Shown here: positions 17,645-26,047 of the stretch, in pieces
Layout: every line of letters begins with the position of its first letter
How positions within the stretch are numbered: position 1 is the first letter of the stretch
NCBI RefSeq assembly: GCF_031585635.1
Contig: NZ_CP134195.1
Location: 3,286,001-3,350,000 of the forward strand
Source of the DNA: Paraburkholderia sp. FT54
Lineage (GTDB): Bacteria > Pseudomonadota > Gammaproteobacteria > Burkholderiales > Burkholderiaceae
DNA: 64,000 nt
Direction: 5' to 3'
Made by a program: the position numbers and the translations under genes
The notes under the pieces: model-generated
Databases searched by the model: none
Told to the model about the DNA's origin: nothing
What the model saw: only the letters and a program-made list of their open reading frames with translations

Positions 17645-18529
17645 TCAAACCAGCGCCCTGCCCTTCAGGCGCTCAAGAATTCCAAGCGGCGCGCAGTCGG
17701 GCTGTGCCATCGACTTGACCGGCAGGAAAAAAGTCTGCTCCAGCATGAACTGGCCGGACATCACCGCATGCGAGGTCTGATCCGAGAAACACACCCAGAC
17801 GCTGCCGGGCGGAAACGGCATGGTCTCCTGCGGGCTCGACTTCTGATAATCGAGGTCGGCCTTCATGCCGTCGTGCAAATGCAGCATCAGATGGTCGTAC
17901 TCGCTGCGCGGCGTTTTGGTCACGTGCAGCAGGTTCAGCAGCCGCGCCGAGCCCGGCATCTGCGGCTTGATATGCGGCAGGAAGCGTTTGGCCATGTCCT
18001 CGAACGGTTCGCCGACACGCCACACGCGCGGCGCGCCATGCGGATTGACGTTGGTAAACACACGCAGAATGCGCTCGCCGTAGTTCGGCCGCGAAGGAAA
18101 GGCGTCCACATGCAGACGGCTATCGTCTTTACGCCATGACGTCTCGCGCGTTTCCACCTGATGCAGCCGCAGGCTGGTCGGCGCCACGCGCAGTCTGCCG
18201 TTGTATTCGGGAAAGAGTCCGTCGACGAGCGTGCGCGCATTGGTCTGATAACGCGCGATCAACGCGCGCACGGCGGATTGCGTGACGGCGTCGCCAGCCA
18301 CGCCATGCAACGCCCCGCCATTGGGTTCGAGGCTGATGTTCTTGCGGTTCGGGTCGGCGAGCGCGGGGTCGAGCAGCGCCTGTTCGCCGCCTTCGATCGC
18401 GAAGCGCAGATTGGGAAAATACAGCACTTTGCCGCGTTCGACGCCGGCGAGCAGCGTCTCACGCGGCACGGACAGATTGCGCCCGTGCCAGTCGGCGTTC
18501 GCTACTTCGATGATCTGGGTTTCGTTCAT
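17645..18529 (-). CDS. kdoO: KdoO, Kdo 3-hydroxylase (Fe(II)/2-oxoglutarate dioxygenase)
   Basis: KdoO converts the outer Kdo residue to Ko (D-glycero-D-talo-oct-2-ulosonic acid) in the lipid A core, an activity described for Burkholderia and Yersinia. The 294-residue product carries the HxD iron motif as His140-Val-Asp142 in RLHVDAFPSRP, a distal His at 254 in QTSHAVMSGQ, and the family starts ADWHG and ISLEPNGGALHG. It lies between waaC and waaA, exactly where such an enzyme would be expected to act after Kdo transfer. Confidence 0.9.
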   Translation of the reverse strand: MNETQIIEVANADWHGRNLSVPRETLLAGVERGKVLYFPNLRFAIEGGEQALLDPALADPNRKNISLEPNGGALHGVAGDAVTQSAVRALIARYQTNARTLVDGLFPEYNGRLRVAPTSLRLHQVETRETSWRKDDSRLHVDAFPSRPNYGERILRVFTNVNPHGAPRVWRVGEPFEDMAKRFLPHIKPQMPGSARLLNLLHVTKTPRSEYDHLMLHLHDGMKADLDYQKSSPQETMPFPPGSVWVCFSDQTSHAVMSGQFMLEQTFFLPVKSMAQPDCAPLGILERLKGRALV

Positions 18530-18578
18530 GGTCGCCCTTGAAAACGGTTGGAGCGCAAGGCGAAGCGCCCCGGACGGG

Positions 18579-19580
18579 TCATAGCAGGCCGAAGTCCGCG
18601 AGTGCCGACTTCACCTGTTGCAGCGTGGGTGGCTGTCCGGCCGTGCCGAGATTGACGACGTTCGGCGACCAGTAGCCGCCAGTGCGCCACGCAGTGGCAA
18701 AATTGTACAACTCGACCGTCGGTCGCTTCAGCGCCGCCGCGATGTGAACCAGACCTGTGTCAACTCCGACAGTCGCGGCCGCGCCTTCGATCAGTCCGAC
18801 CACCGCCGGCAACGAGAGCTTCGGCGGTACGATGGCCGCGGCGCCGAATTCCCTGGCAAGACGCTCGCTGGTGGCGCGCTCGTCCTCGCTGCCCCACGGC
18901 AGCACGATCGACGCGCCGCGCCGCACCAGCGACTGCCCCAGTTCGATCCACGCGGTGTCAGGCCACTGCTTGTCGGCGCGCGACGTGGCGTGCACGAACA
19001 CGACATACGGCACCGGCAGATTCAGATTCGCCTCCGACAACGCCAGCGCGGCGCGTCCGGTGTCGATGCCGAAGTCGATGTCGTCGGTGGGTTGCGGCGC
19101 CGGGTCGTCCAGCGCCGCGGCCACCAGTTGGCGCGTGCGCTCGACCACATGGGTGCGCGGCTCGATCGGCACGCGCTTGCCGTAGAAGAAACGCACCGGC
19201 CATTCGAAGCCCGCGCCGTCGGTGCGATTCGCAAGGCCGACCACCGGCCCGCGCGCCATGCTCGCGACCCACGCGGTCTTGATGAGCCCCTGGCAGTCGA
19301 TCACGAGGTCGTAGTGTTCGGCGGCGAGCGCGCGCCGAAAGGCGCCGATCTCGCGCCAGTTGTCGACCGAGAGAATACGCTTGCGCCAGCGCCGCAGAGA
19401 CACGGGAATCGCCCGCCGCACGCCGCTCACGAGTTGCACCAGCCCCACGAAGCTTTCTTCGACGAGCCAGTCGATCTGGGCATCGGGATGGCGGCGTCGG
19501 ATGTCGGCGATCACCGGCATGTTGTGAACGACGTCGCCTAATGACGACACCCTCACGATCAATATCTTTTGCACGCTCAA
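18579..19580 (-). CDS. waaC: WaaC, lipopolysaccharide heptosyltransferase I
   Basis: A GT9 enzyme that adds the first L-glycero-D-manno-heptose to Kdo. The 333 residues begin ILIVRVSSLGDVVHNMPVIADIRRRHPDAQIDWLVEE, the hallmark of WaaC, and the donor-binding end is VGVDTGLVHIAAALKRPTVELYNFATAWRTGGYW. It is 49 bases upstream of kdoO on the same strand, forming a waaC-kdoO-waaA unit. Confidence 0.95.
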   Translation of the reverse strand: MSVQKILIVRVSSLGDVVHNMPVIADIRRRHPDAQIDWLVEESFVGLVQLVSGVRRAIPVSLRRWRKRILSVDNWREIGAFRRALAAEHYDLVIDCQGLIKTAWVASMARGPVVGLANRTDGAGFEWPVRFFYGKRVPIEPRTHVVERTRQLVAAALDDPAPQPTDDIDFGIDTGRAALALSEANLNLPVPYVVFVHATSRADKQWPDTAWIELGQSLVRRGASIVLPWGSEDERATSERLAREFGAAAIVPPKLSLPAVVGLIEGAAATVGVDTGLVHIAAALKRPTVELYNFATAWRTGGYWSPNVVNLGTAGQPPTLQQVKSALADFGLL

Positions 19581-19733
19581 GAGTGGGAAAACCGGTTATC
19601 CGGCCCGAAGATGCGTTGAGAGAGCCCCCGAACCTGTCGCTTCAAGCCAGGCCCCCGACGGGGATGAGACAACCCGGGGCGGCCCGGCGTTTTCTCATAA
19701 GGACGGCAATTCTAGCGCGTTGCATGTAAATGG

Positions 19734-19776
19734 CATGAAAAAAACGCGGCGCGGTAAGAGAAACCCGCGCCGCGTT
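19734..19776 (-). terminator. Rho-independent terminator for the phosphomannomutase gene
   Basis: AACGCGGCGCGG at 19743-19754 pairs perfectly with CCGCGCCGCGTT at 19765-19776. Read on the minus strand, the stem is followed by a run of seven or more T. It lies 48 bases past the stop of the minus-strand gene at 19824 and before waaC. Confidence 0.9.
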
Positions 19777-19823
19777 CGACGACGACGCCGGTTCCCTTCG
19801 AACCGCGCCGCCGTTTTCAGCCT

Positions 19824-21218
19824 TCAGAACGGCAGCTTCGCGTCCGGCTTCTCCGCCATGATCACGCGGCGGAAGTCTTCCTGGATGCGCTTGAGCGCCG
19901 CGTCGCTATCGGCTTCGAAACGCATCACGACCACCGGCGTGGTGTTCGACGAACGCGCAAGACCGAAGCCGTCCGGATACTCGACGCGTACACCGTCGAT
20001 CTTCACGACGTCGTCCGCGCCGGTGAACTTCGCGTTTTGCTGCAGGCGTGCGATCAGTTCAAAGTTTTCGCCTTCTTCGAGCTTCAGTTGCAATTCCGGC
20101 GTGGAGTTCGAGTTCGGCAACGAGTTCAGGAGCTTGCTCGGGTCTTCCACACGCGTGAGGATTTCGAGCAGGCGCGCGCCGGTGTACAGGCCGTCGTCGA
20201 AACCGTACCAGCGATCCTTGAAGAACACGTGGCCGCTCATTTCACCGGCCAGCGGCGCGCCGGTTTCGCGCAGCTTCGCCTTGACGAGCGAGTGGCCGGT
20301 CTTCCACATGAGCGGCTCGCCGCCCTTGTCCTTCACCCACTTGGCAAGGTTGCGCGTGCATTTCACGTCGTAAATGATCTGCGCGCCCTTGTTGCGCGAC
20401 AGCACTTCTTCAGCGAACAGCATGAGCTGACGGTCCGGATAGATGATCTGGCCGTCTTTGGTCACCACGCCGAGGCGGTCGCCGTCGCCGTCGAAGGCGA
20501 AGCCGATTTCCGCGTCTGTTTCCTTCAGCGCGCGAATCACGTCCTGCAGGTTTTCCGGGTGAGCCGGGTCCGGGTGATGGTTCGGGAAGTTGCCGTCGAT
20601 CTCGGTGAACAGTTCGACCAGCTCGCAGCCGAGCTTCCTGAACAACTTGGGCGCAAGTCCGCCGGCCACGCCGTTGCCGGTGTCGACCACGATCTTGATG
20701 GGACGCGCGAGCTTGATGTCGCCGGCGATGCGCTCGAGATAGGCGTCGGCGATGTCGTACTCGGTGTACGTGCCGCTGCCTTCGGAGAAGTTTTCGTCGC
20801 CGATGCGCTGATGCAGCGCGAGAATCTGGTCGCCGTAAATGGCCGCGCCGCGCAGGACCATCTTGAAGCCGTTGTAGTCCGGCGGATTATGACTACCGGT
20901 CACGACGATGCACGAATCGACGCGGCGCTCGCCACCGTCGAGCTGCAACGGCACGCTGGCCGCGAAATAGCCGACCGGTGTGGGCACCATGCCCACGTTG
21001 ACCACGTCGACGCCGGCCGCACGCAGGCCGTCCGACAATGCCTGGATCAGCTCGGGACCCGAGAGGCGCCCGTCACGCGCGACCACCACGGAGTCGCCGC
21101 CTTGCGCCCGCACTTCGCTGCCGAACGCGCGGCCAATCGAACGCGCTGCGTCGGCGTCGAGCGTCTTGCCGATTACACCGCGAATGTCATATGCCTTGAA
21201 GATAGTTTTGGAGATCAT
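19824..21218 (-). CDS. manB: Phosphomannomutase/phosphoglucomutase
   Basis: This alpha-D-phosphohexomutase interconverts hexose 6- and 1-phosphates, feeding GDP-mannose and UDP-glucose type precursors for LPS and exopolysaccharide. The 464-residue protein starts MISKTIFKAYDIRGVIGKTLD. The phosphoserine is Ser109 in VVTGSHNPPDYNGFK, the metal loop is FDGDGDRLG, and the sugar-binding loop is SGEMSGH-like (AGEMSGHVFFKDRWYG). It resembles AlgC/ManB of Pseudomonas and Burkholderia. It has its own terminator and so is separate from waaC. Confidence 0.93.
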   Translation of the reverse strand: MISKTIFKAYDIRGVIGKTLDADAARSIGRAFGSEVRAQGGDSVVVARDGRLSGPELIQALSDGLRAAGVDVVNVGMVPTPVGYFAASVPLQLDGGERRVDSCIVVTGSHNPPDYNGFKMVLRGAAIYGDQILALHQRIGDENFSEGSGTYTEYDIADAYLERIAGDIKLARPIKIVVDTGNGVAGGLAPKLFRKLGCELVELFTEIDGNFPNHHPDPAHPENLQDVIRALKETDAEIGFAFDGDGDRLGVVTKDGQIIYPDRQLMLFAEEVLSRNKGAQIIYDVKCTRNLAKWVKDKGGEPLMWKTGHSLVKAKLRETGAPLAGEMSGHVFFKDRWYGFDDGLYTGARLLEILTRVEDPSKLLNSLPNSNSTPELQLKLEEGENFELIARLQQNAKFTGADDVVKIDGVRVEYPDGFGLARSSNTTPVVVMRFEADSDAALKRIQEDFRRVIMAEKPDAKLPF

Positions 21219-21294
21219 GTTGGCTCACTTGCGTGCAATGGAAAATTTTGACCGACGCACCGCCGATGAATCGGTAAAACACAGCGATGCGCCC

Positions 21295-21326
21295 TTGCCG
21301 GAAGCGATCCGGTTCCAACTTATAAT
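21295..21326 (+). promoter_or_regulatory. Weak candidate promoter for the flippase operon
   Basis: A perfect TATAAT at 21321-21326 lies in the gap between the divergent mutase and flippase genes. The nearest -35-like TTGCCG (21295-21300) is 20 bases upstream, too far for a good sigma-70 site, so only the -10 box is persuasive. Confidence 0.25.
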
Positions 21327-21510
21327 TGCGCTTTTCGGACCAGCCTTATAGCACCATTCTAATGCTTAGACGCCCTCCAAATGTAAAGTTGCCGCGACAG
21401 TCGGCTGGGTGGGCAATCGCGCGCACTGCGCCGCTCGGCTCATGTGTGCCGCTCGCGCTCACGACGCCACAGGCACGCTCAGCGCAAGCGCACTGGCGAG
21501 CGGCCAGCGG

Positions 21511-22773
21511 ATGCTGACGCTCAAACGCTTCGCCAATCCGGACGTCACGCGCGCCTTCACGAATATCGTCTGGCTCGGGCTGGAACGGCTCACGCAGATC
21601 GGCGTGGCAATCGTGATCAGCGGCATGCTGGCGCGCTACTTCGGGCCGGACACGTTCGGCAAATGGCAGTACGCGAACACGCTGCTGCTGGTGCTGTCGC
21701 CCATTACGTGGGTGTGCGGCGCGGAAATCCTGGTACCCACCATCGTCAACCGGCCGCCGGCGCAGCTCGGCACCGTGCTCGGCAGCGCCTTCGCGTTGCG
21801 CATTTCCGTGTCGGCGGCGGCCTTGCTGCTCACATGGCTCGGCATTGCCCTGCACTTCTTCGAGCCGCTGGTCGGCGCCATGCTCGCCGGCCTCGCCGTG
21901 ACCATGCTGTTTCGCGAACCGTTCGTCGGCGTGATCAACGCGTGGCTGCAAAGCATGACCTACAGCAAGCCACAGTTGCTCACCAGCATGAGCACCGCGG
22001 TGCTGAAAGCCGCTCTGGTCTATCTGCTGATGCGCGCGGCGGCCGCGCCCGCCCGCTTCGGCTGGCTGTGGGCGCTCGAATCGGCGGCCATCGGCGCTGT
22101 TTTGCTGATCTATTACATGCGCCGGCATGGCAGCAAGCTCGGCTGGCATCTCGACCGTTCGCTCTTCAGGCACTTCGCGAGCGCGGGCACAGTGTTCTGG
22201 CTCGGCCTGATCTGTATGTACCTGTTCCTGAAACTGGACCGGCTGATGCTCGAACGGACGATTTCGTTCGCCGACCTCGGGCGCTATTCCGCCGCCCAGC
22301 AACTGAACGAGAACTGGATCACGCTCGCGCTGATGCTCGCGCAAACCATCGCGCCCGCCTTCGTCTACCGCGTGCAGGACGCCACCCAGTTGCGCCGCAA
22401 TATGTGGCGGCTCACCGCCATGACCGCCGCGCTGATGGTGGCGGGCGCGATCGTGCTGGATCTGCTGGCCGGGTTGATCATCCGCCGCGTGTTCGGGCCG
22501 CAGTTCGAAGGCGCGATCGAGATCTTCCGTTGGGCCGTGTGGCTGTCCGTACCCGCGGGCATCGAAGCGATCGGCAATCTGATCGTGCTCAAATATCAGG
22601 CCAAGTTCGTGTTGCTCGCGAAGTGGCTGCTGGCGCTCGCCGTCGCGTTCGCGGTCAATCTGCTGGCCATTGCGCGGCTTGGCGCAAACGGCGCGCTGGT
22701 GGGCCTCGCGGCCGGCTATCTGGCGGCCGCGTCGGTCAATCTTTACTACATTCGTTTCAAATTGCGCCCATGA
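21511..22773 (+). CDS. Wzx-type polysaccharide flippase (MOP superfamily)
   Basis: An integral inner-membrane protein of 420 residues with about 12 hydrophobic segments, of the polysaccharide-export branch of the MATE/MOP group. The start MLTLKRFANPDVTRAFTNIVWLGLERLTQIGVAIVISGMLARYFGPDTFGKWQYA is typical of lipid-linked oligosaccharide flippases. I chose ATG 21511; the frame is open back to 21409, but the extra 34 residues look non-coding. Its stop overlaps the next gene's start (ATGA). The substrate cannot be told from the sequence. Confidence 0.85.
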   Translation: MLTLKRFANPDVTRAFTNIVWLGLERLTQIGVAIVISGMLARYFGPDTFGKWQYANTLLLVLSPITWVCGAEILVPTIVNRPPAQLGTVLGSAFALRISVSAAALLLTWLGIALHFFEPLVGAMLAGLAVTMLFREPFVGVINAWLQSMTYSKPQLLTSMSTAVLKAALVYLLMRAAAAPARFGWLWALESAAIGAVLLIYYMRRHGSKLGWHLDRSLFRHFASAGTVFWLGLICMYLFLKLDRLMLERTISFADLGRYSAAQQLNENWITLALMLAQTIAPAFVYRVQDATQLRRNMWRLTAMTAALMVAGAIVLDLLAGLIIRRVFGPQFEGAIEIFRWAVWLSVPAGIEAIGNLIVLKYQAKFVLLAKWLLALAVAFAVNLLAIARLGANGALVGLAAGYLAAASVNLYYIRFKLRP

Positions 22774-23600
22774 CGAACTCACCCGCCACCGCGCAAATCA
22801 CCCTCGACGACGTCGCGGTACTGCTTCCCGCCTACAACGGCCAGGCCGATGTCGACCTCACGCTCGCGTCGTTCAGCGAAAGCGCGCCGGTGCACGTCCT
22901 GATCGTCGACGACGGCAGCATGCCGCCGATCGTCGCGCCGGCTATCGCCAATATGAAGATCGAAGTGCTGCGCATGGCGCGCAACGGCGGGATCGAACGC
23001 GCGTTGCAAACCGGCATTGATGCTCTTGCGCAGCGCGGCTTTCGCTACGCGGCGCGCATCGACGCGGGCGACCGCAGCGTGCCGCAGCGGCTCGCCAGGC
23101 AACGCGTGTTCATGGAATTGCATCCACGCGTGGCCGGCCTCGGCATGTGGACGCAAGTCGTCACCCGCGAAGGCAAGCCGCTCTTCATGCTGACGCCGCC
23201 CGCCGCACCGGACGCGATCCGCCGCTTGCGGTTTTTCCGCTCATGCCTCGCGCATCCTTCGATGATGCTGCGCATCGACGCCGTGCGCGCGGTCGGCAAT
23301 TACCGCGCCGAGTATCGCTCCGCCGAAGATCTCGATCTCTTCGTGCGTCTGATGGAGCGCTACGACTGCGCAAACCTGCCGGAGCTCGGGCTCTACTACG
23401 AACTGAACGAAGGCGGCATCAGCGCGACCAAACGGCGCCGCCAGGTGAGTTCGACGCTGCGGCTGCAACTGCGCTACTTCAACGTCGCCAATGTGTACGA
23501 CTGGCTCGGCCTCGGCAAAAATCTGTTGCATCTCGTGACGCCTTACCGCGCGCTGCAACGGATCAAGCGCAGCCTGCTCACGCCGCGCGCGAGCCACTAA
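22770..23600 (+). CDS. Glycosyltransferase, family 2
   Basis: A GT-A enzyme of 276 residues starting MTNSPATAQITLDDVAVLLPAYNGQADVDLTLAS. The nucleotide-sugar site is shown by LIVDDGSMPPI and by the unusual DAGDRS in place of the common DxDD motif, followed by later acceptor-side YRSAEDLDLFVRLMERY (ED motif). It overlaps the flippase stop by four bases, so the two are translationally coupled. The frame is open far upstream in the flippase, but only the part from 22770 has family sequence. Confidence 0.85.
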   Translation: MTNSPATAQITLDDVAVLLPAYNGQADVDLTLASFSESAPVHVLIVDDGSMPPIVAPAIANMKIEVLRMARNGGIERALQTGIDALAQRGFRYAARIDAGDRSVPQRLARQRVFMELHPRVAGLGMWTQVVTREGKPLFMLTPPAAPDAIRRLRFFRSCLAHPSMMLRIDAVRAVGNYRAEYRSAEDLDLFVRLMERYDCANLPELGLYYELNEGGISATKRRRQVSSTLRLQLRYFNVANVYDWLGLGKNLLHLVTPYRALQRIKRSLLTPRASH

Positions 23601-23639
23601 ATCACTCACCACCCCATTCACCGCCGAGTTCGTTCCCGC

Positions 23640-24788
23640 ATGAAGCCTGCCTTGAAGTCGACGCCCGCGTTGCGCATTACACTCGTCTGTAACACCGCCT
23701 GGGCAATCTATACCTATCGGCAAGGGCTGATCCGTACGCTGGTCGGACGCGGCGTCGACGTGACGGTGCTCGCGCCACGCGACCGCACGTTCGAACTGCT
23801 CACCGCCATGGGCTGCCGCTGCATCGAATTGCCGGTCGCCTCCAAAGGCACCAGTCCGCGCGACGACCTCCGCACGCTGTACGCGCTCTACCGGCAATAC
23901 CGGACGATCCGCCCGCACGTGGTGTTCCATTACACGATCAAGCCGAATATCTACGGCTCGATCGCCGCGAAGCTGGCGGGCGTGCAGTCGGTTGCGGTCA
24001 CAACCGGATTGGGCTACGTGTTCATCCAGCAGAGCCGCGCCGCTCAGGTAGCGAAAAAACTGTATCGTTTTGCGTTTCGTTTCCCGCGCGAAATATGGTT
24101 TTTGAATCGCGACGATCAGGCCGCGTTTGTTGAACAGAATTTGTTGGTGCATCCTGAGCGCGCGAGGTTGTTGCATGGCGAAGGCGTCGACCTCGCGCAG
24201 TTTGCCTTCACGCCGCTGGCTGAACGGGCGGAATTCCGCTTCGTGCTGATCGGGCGGCTCTTGTGGGACAAGGGCGTAGGCGAATATGTCGAAGCCGCGC
24301 GGCGCTTGCGTGAACGTTACCCGCACGCGCGGTTCCAGTTGCTCGGTCCGGTGGGCGTCGACAATCCCAGCGCGATTACGCGCGAAGAAGTGGCGGCGTG
24401 GGAACAGGAAGGCATCATCGAGTATCTTGGTGAGGCGCATGACGTGCGGCCTTTCATCGCCGAGGCGGATTGCGTTGTCCTGCCGTCGTATCGCGAAGGC
24501 GTGCCGCGCACGCTGATGGAAGCCTCCGCAATGGGCCGGCCGATCGTCACGACCGACGTGCCGGGCTGCCGCGAGGTGGTGGCGGACGGCGTCAACGGAT
24601 TGCTGTGCGAAGTGCGCAGTGCAGAAAGCCTCGCGGCCGCGCTGGCGCGCATGCTCGACATGAGCGGCGCCGAACGGCGGGCCATGGCTGAACGCGGCCG
24701 GAAGAAAGTCGCGGAAGAATTCGACGAACGCGTGGTCGTCGAAACGTATAAGGACCTGGTGCAGAAAATGACGGGCGTTTTACTTTAA
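23640..24788 (+). CDS. Glycosyltransferase, family 4
   Basis: A GT-B retaining glycosyltransferase of 382 residues. The N-terminal domain begins ITLVCNTAWAIYTYRQGLIRTLV and includes VVFHYTIKPNIYGSIAAKLAGV and VTTGLGYVF, patterns of the CapM/PglA-like group that transfer a sugar to polyprenyl-PP-linked acceptors. The C-terminal domain has FVLIGRLLWDKGVGEYVEAAR and the donor motif EGVPRTLMEASAMGRPIVTTDVPGCRE. It follows the GT2 gene by 39 bases and precedes galE. Confidence 0.88.
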   Translation: MKPALKSTPALRITLVCNTAWAIYTYRQGLIRTLVGRGVDVTVLAPRDRTFELLTAMGCRCIELPVASKGTSPRDDLRTLYALYRQYRTIRPHVVFHYTIKPNIYGSIAAKLAGVQSVAVTTGLGYVFIQQSRAAQVAKKLYRFAFRFPREIWFLNRDDQAAFVEQNLLVHPERARLLHGEGVDLAQFAFTPLAERAEFRFVLIGRLLWDKGVGEYVEAARRLRERYPHARFQLLGPVGVDNPSAITREEVAAWEQEGIIEYLGEAHDVRPFIAEADCVVLPSYREGVPRTLMEASAMGRPIVTTDVPGCREVVADGVNGLLCEVRSAESLAAALARMLDMSGAERRAMAERGRKKVAEEFDERVVVETYKDLVQKMTGVLL

Positions 24789-24800
24789 CGGAGCAACAGC

Positions 24801-25823
24801 ATGACCACGAAGGGCACGATTCTGGTAACGGGCGGCGCGGGCTTTATCGGCTCGCACACCTGTGTCGAACTGCTGAACGGCGGTTACGACGTCGTGGTAA
24901 TCGACAATCTCGTGAACAGCAACCGCGAATCGCTGCGGCGCGTGGAAAAAATCGCCGGCAAGGCGGTGACTTTCTACGAAGCCGACGCGCGCGACGAAGC
25001 TGCCCTCAACCGTATTTTCGACGCCCATCCGATCACGGGCGCGATTCACTTTGCCGCGCTGAAGGCGGTGGGCGAGTCGGTGGCCAAGCCGATCGAGTAC
25101 TACAGCAACAACGTCGGCAGCCTGCTGACCCTGCTCGGCGTGATGCGCGAGCGTAACGTCAAGCAGTTCGTGTTCAGTTCGTCGGCCACGGTCTACGGCG
25201 TGCCGAAGAGCTCGCCGATCGACGAATCATTCCCGCTGTCGGCCACCAATCCCTACGGCCAGTCCAAGCTGATCGCCGAACAGGTATTGCGCGATCTGGA
25301 AGTGGCCGATCCGTCGTGGCGCATTGCCACACTGCGCTACTTCAATCCGGTCGGCGCGCACGAAAGCGGCCTGATCGGCGAAGATCCCGCCGGCATTCCG
25401 AACAACCTGATGCCGTATGTCGCGCAGGTGGCGGTCGGCAAGCTGGAGAAGCTGCGCGTGTTCGGCGGCGACTACGACACGCCCGACGGCACCGGCGTGC
25501 GCGACTATATCCACGTCGTCGATCTGGCGCGCGGACACCTGGCCGCGCTCGACGCCCTGGTCAAGCGCGACGCCAGCTTCGTGGTGAACCTCGGCACGGG
25601 CCAAGGCTATAGCGTGATCGATGTGGTCAAGGCATTCGAGAAGGCCGCCGGCCGGCCGGTGCCGTATGAAATCGTGGCGCGCCGCCCCGGCGACGTCGCC
25701 TCGTGTTTCGCCGATCCGGCCGCGGCCGAGAAGATCATCGGCTGGCACGCGCAGTTCGGCATCGAGCGGATGTGCGCGGATCACTGGCGCTGGCAGTCCA
25801 CGAATCCGCAAGGATTCGCCTGA
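24801..25823 (+). CDS. galE: UDP-glucose 4-epimerase
   Basis: GalE interconverts UDP-glucose and UDP-galactose (or their N-acetyl forms). The 340-residue protein has the NAD-binding GGAGFIGSHTCVELL at residues 11-25, IHFAALKAVGESV, SSSATVYG, the catalytic YGQSKLIAE (Tyr-x3-Lys), the YFNPVGAHESG segment and DGTGVRDYIHVVDLA, all strongly GalE-like. A good ribosome site (GGAG) precedes ATG 24801. It supplies galactose donors to the two glycosyltransferases just upstream. Confidence 0.96.
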   Translation: MTTKGTILVTGGAGFIGSHTCVELLNGGYDVVVIDNLVNSNRESLRRVEKIAGKAVTFYEADARDEAALNRIFDAHPITGAIHFAALKAVGESVAKPIEYYSNNVGSLLTLLGVMRERNVKQFVFSSSATVYGVPKSSPIDESFPLSATNPYGQSKLIAEQVLRDLEVADPSWRIATLRYFNPVGAHESGLIGEDPAGIPNNLMPYVAQVAVGKLEKLRVFGGDYDTPDGTGVRDYIHVVDLARGHLAALDALVKRDASFVVNLGTGQGYSVIDVVKAFEKAAGRPVPYEIVARRPGDVASCFADPAAAEKIIGWHAQFGIERMCADHWRWQSTNPQGFA

Positions 25824-25835
25824 GTTGAACGAAGC

Positions 25836-25884
25836 TCGACGGCGGCGCGAAGGAGTCGCCAGGCAGGAGCTTCGCCGCCGTCGA
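25836..25884 (+). terminator. Strong hairpin after galE, probable terminator
   Basis: TCGACGGCGGCG at 25836-25847 pairs with CGCCGCCGTCGA at 25873-25884; the inner CGAAG and CTTCG extend the stem after a bulge. There is no clear T run, so it may act as a transcript-end stabiliser rather than a classical terminator. It begins 12 bases after galE. Confidence 0.5.
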
Positions 25885-25892
25885 TTGCGGGA

Positions 25893-25922
25893 TTGCACCA
25901 AGCGGGTAATTACGCATATTAC
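25893..25922 (+). promoter_or_regulatory. Candidate sigma-70 promoter for the branched-chain amino-acid transporter operon
   Basis: TTGCAC at 25893-25898 and TATTAC at 25917-25922 are 18 bases apart, within an AT-rich patch in a GC-rich genome, about 125 bases before the binding-protein gene. No operator was recognised. Confidence 0.45.
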
Positions 25923-26047
25923 TAATACTTTACGATTTCTATACTGACTTACCGATTGACGGTCAGGCTTCCTAAGAACGTCCGCATCGGCGCGCGTGAG
26001 CCCGCCTCGAGGCTTCGTGCAAGAACAGACATGCTACGGAGACAGTC

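Noticed and set aside
20037..21251. A 404-codon plus-strand frame opposite the phosphomannomutase
   Set aside because: Shadow frame; the minus-strand mutase has all catalytic motifs.
21444..22769. Extension of the GT2 frame upstream through the flippase gene
   Set aside because: Only the part from ATG 22770 has glycosyltransferase sequence; the upstream part is Arg-rich out-of-frame reading of the flippase.
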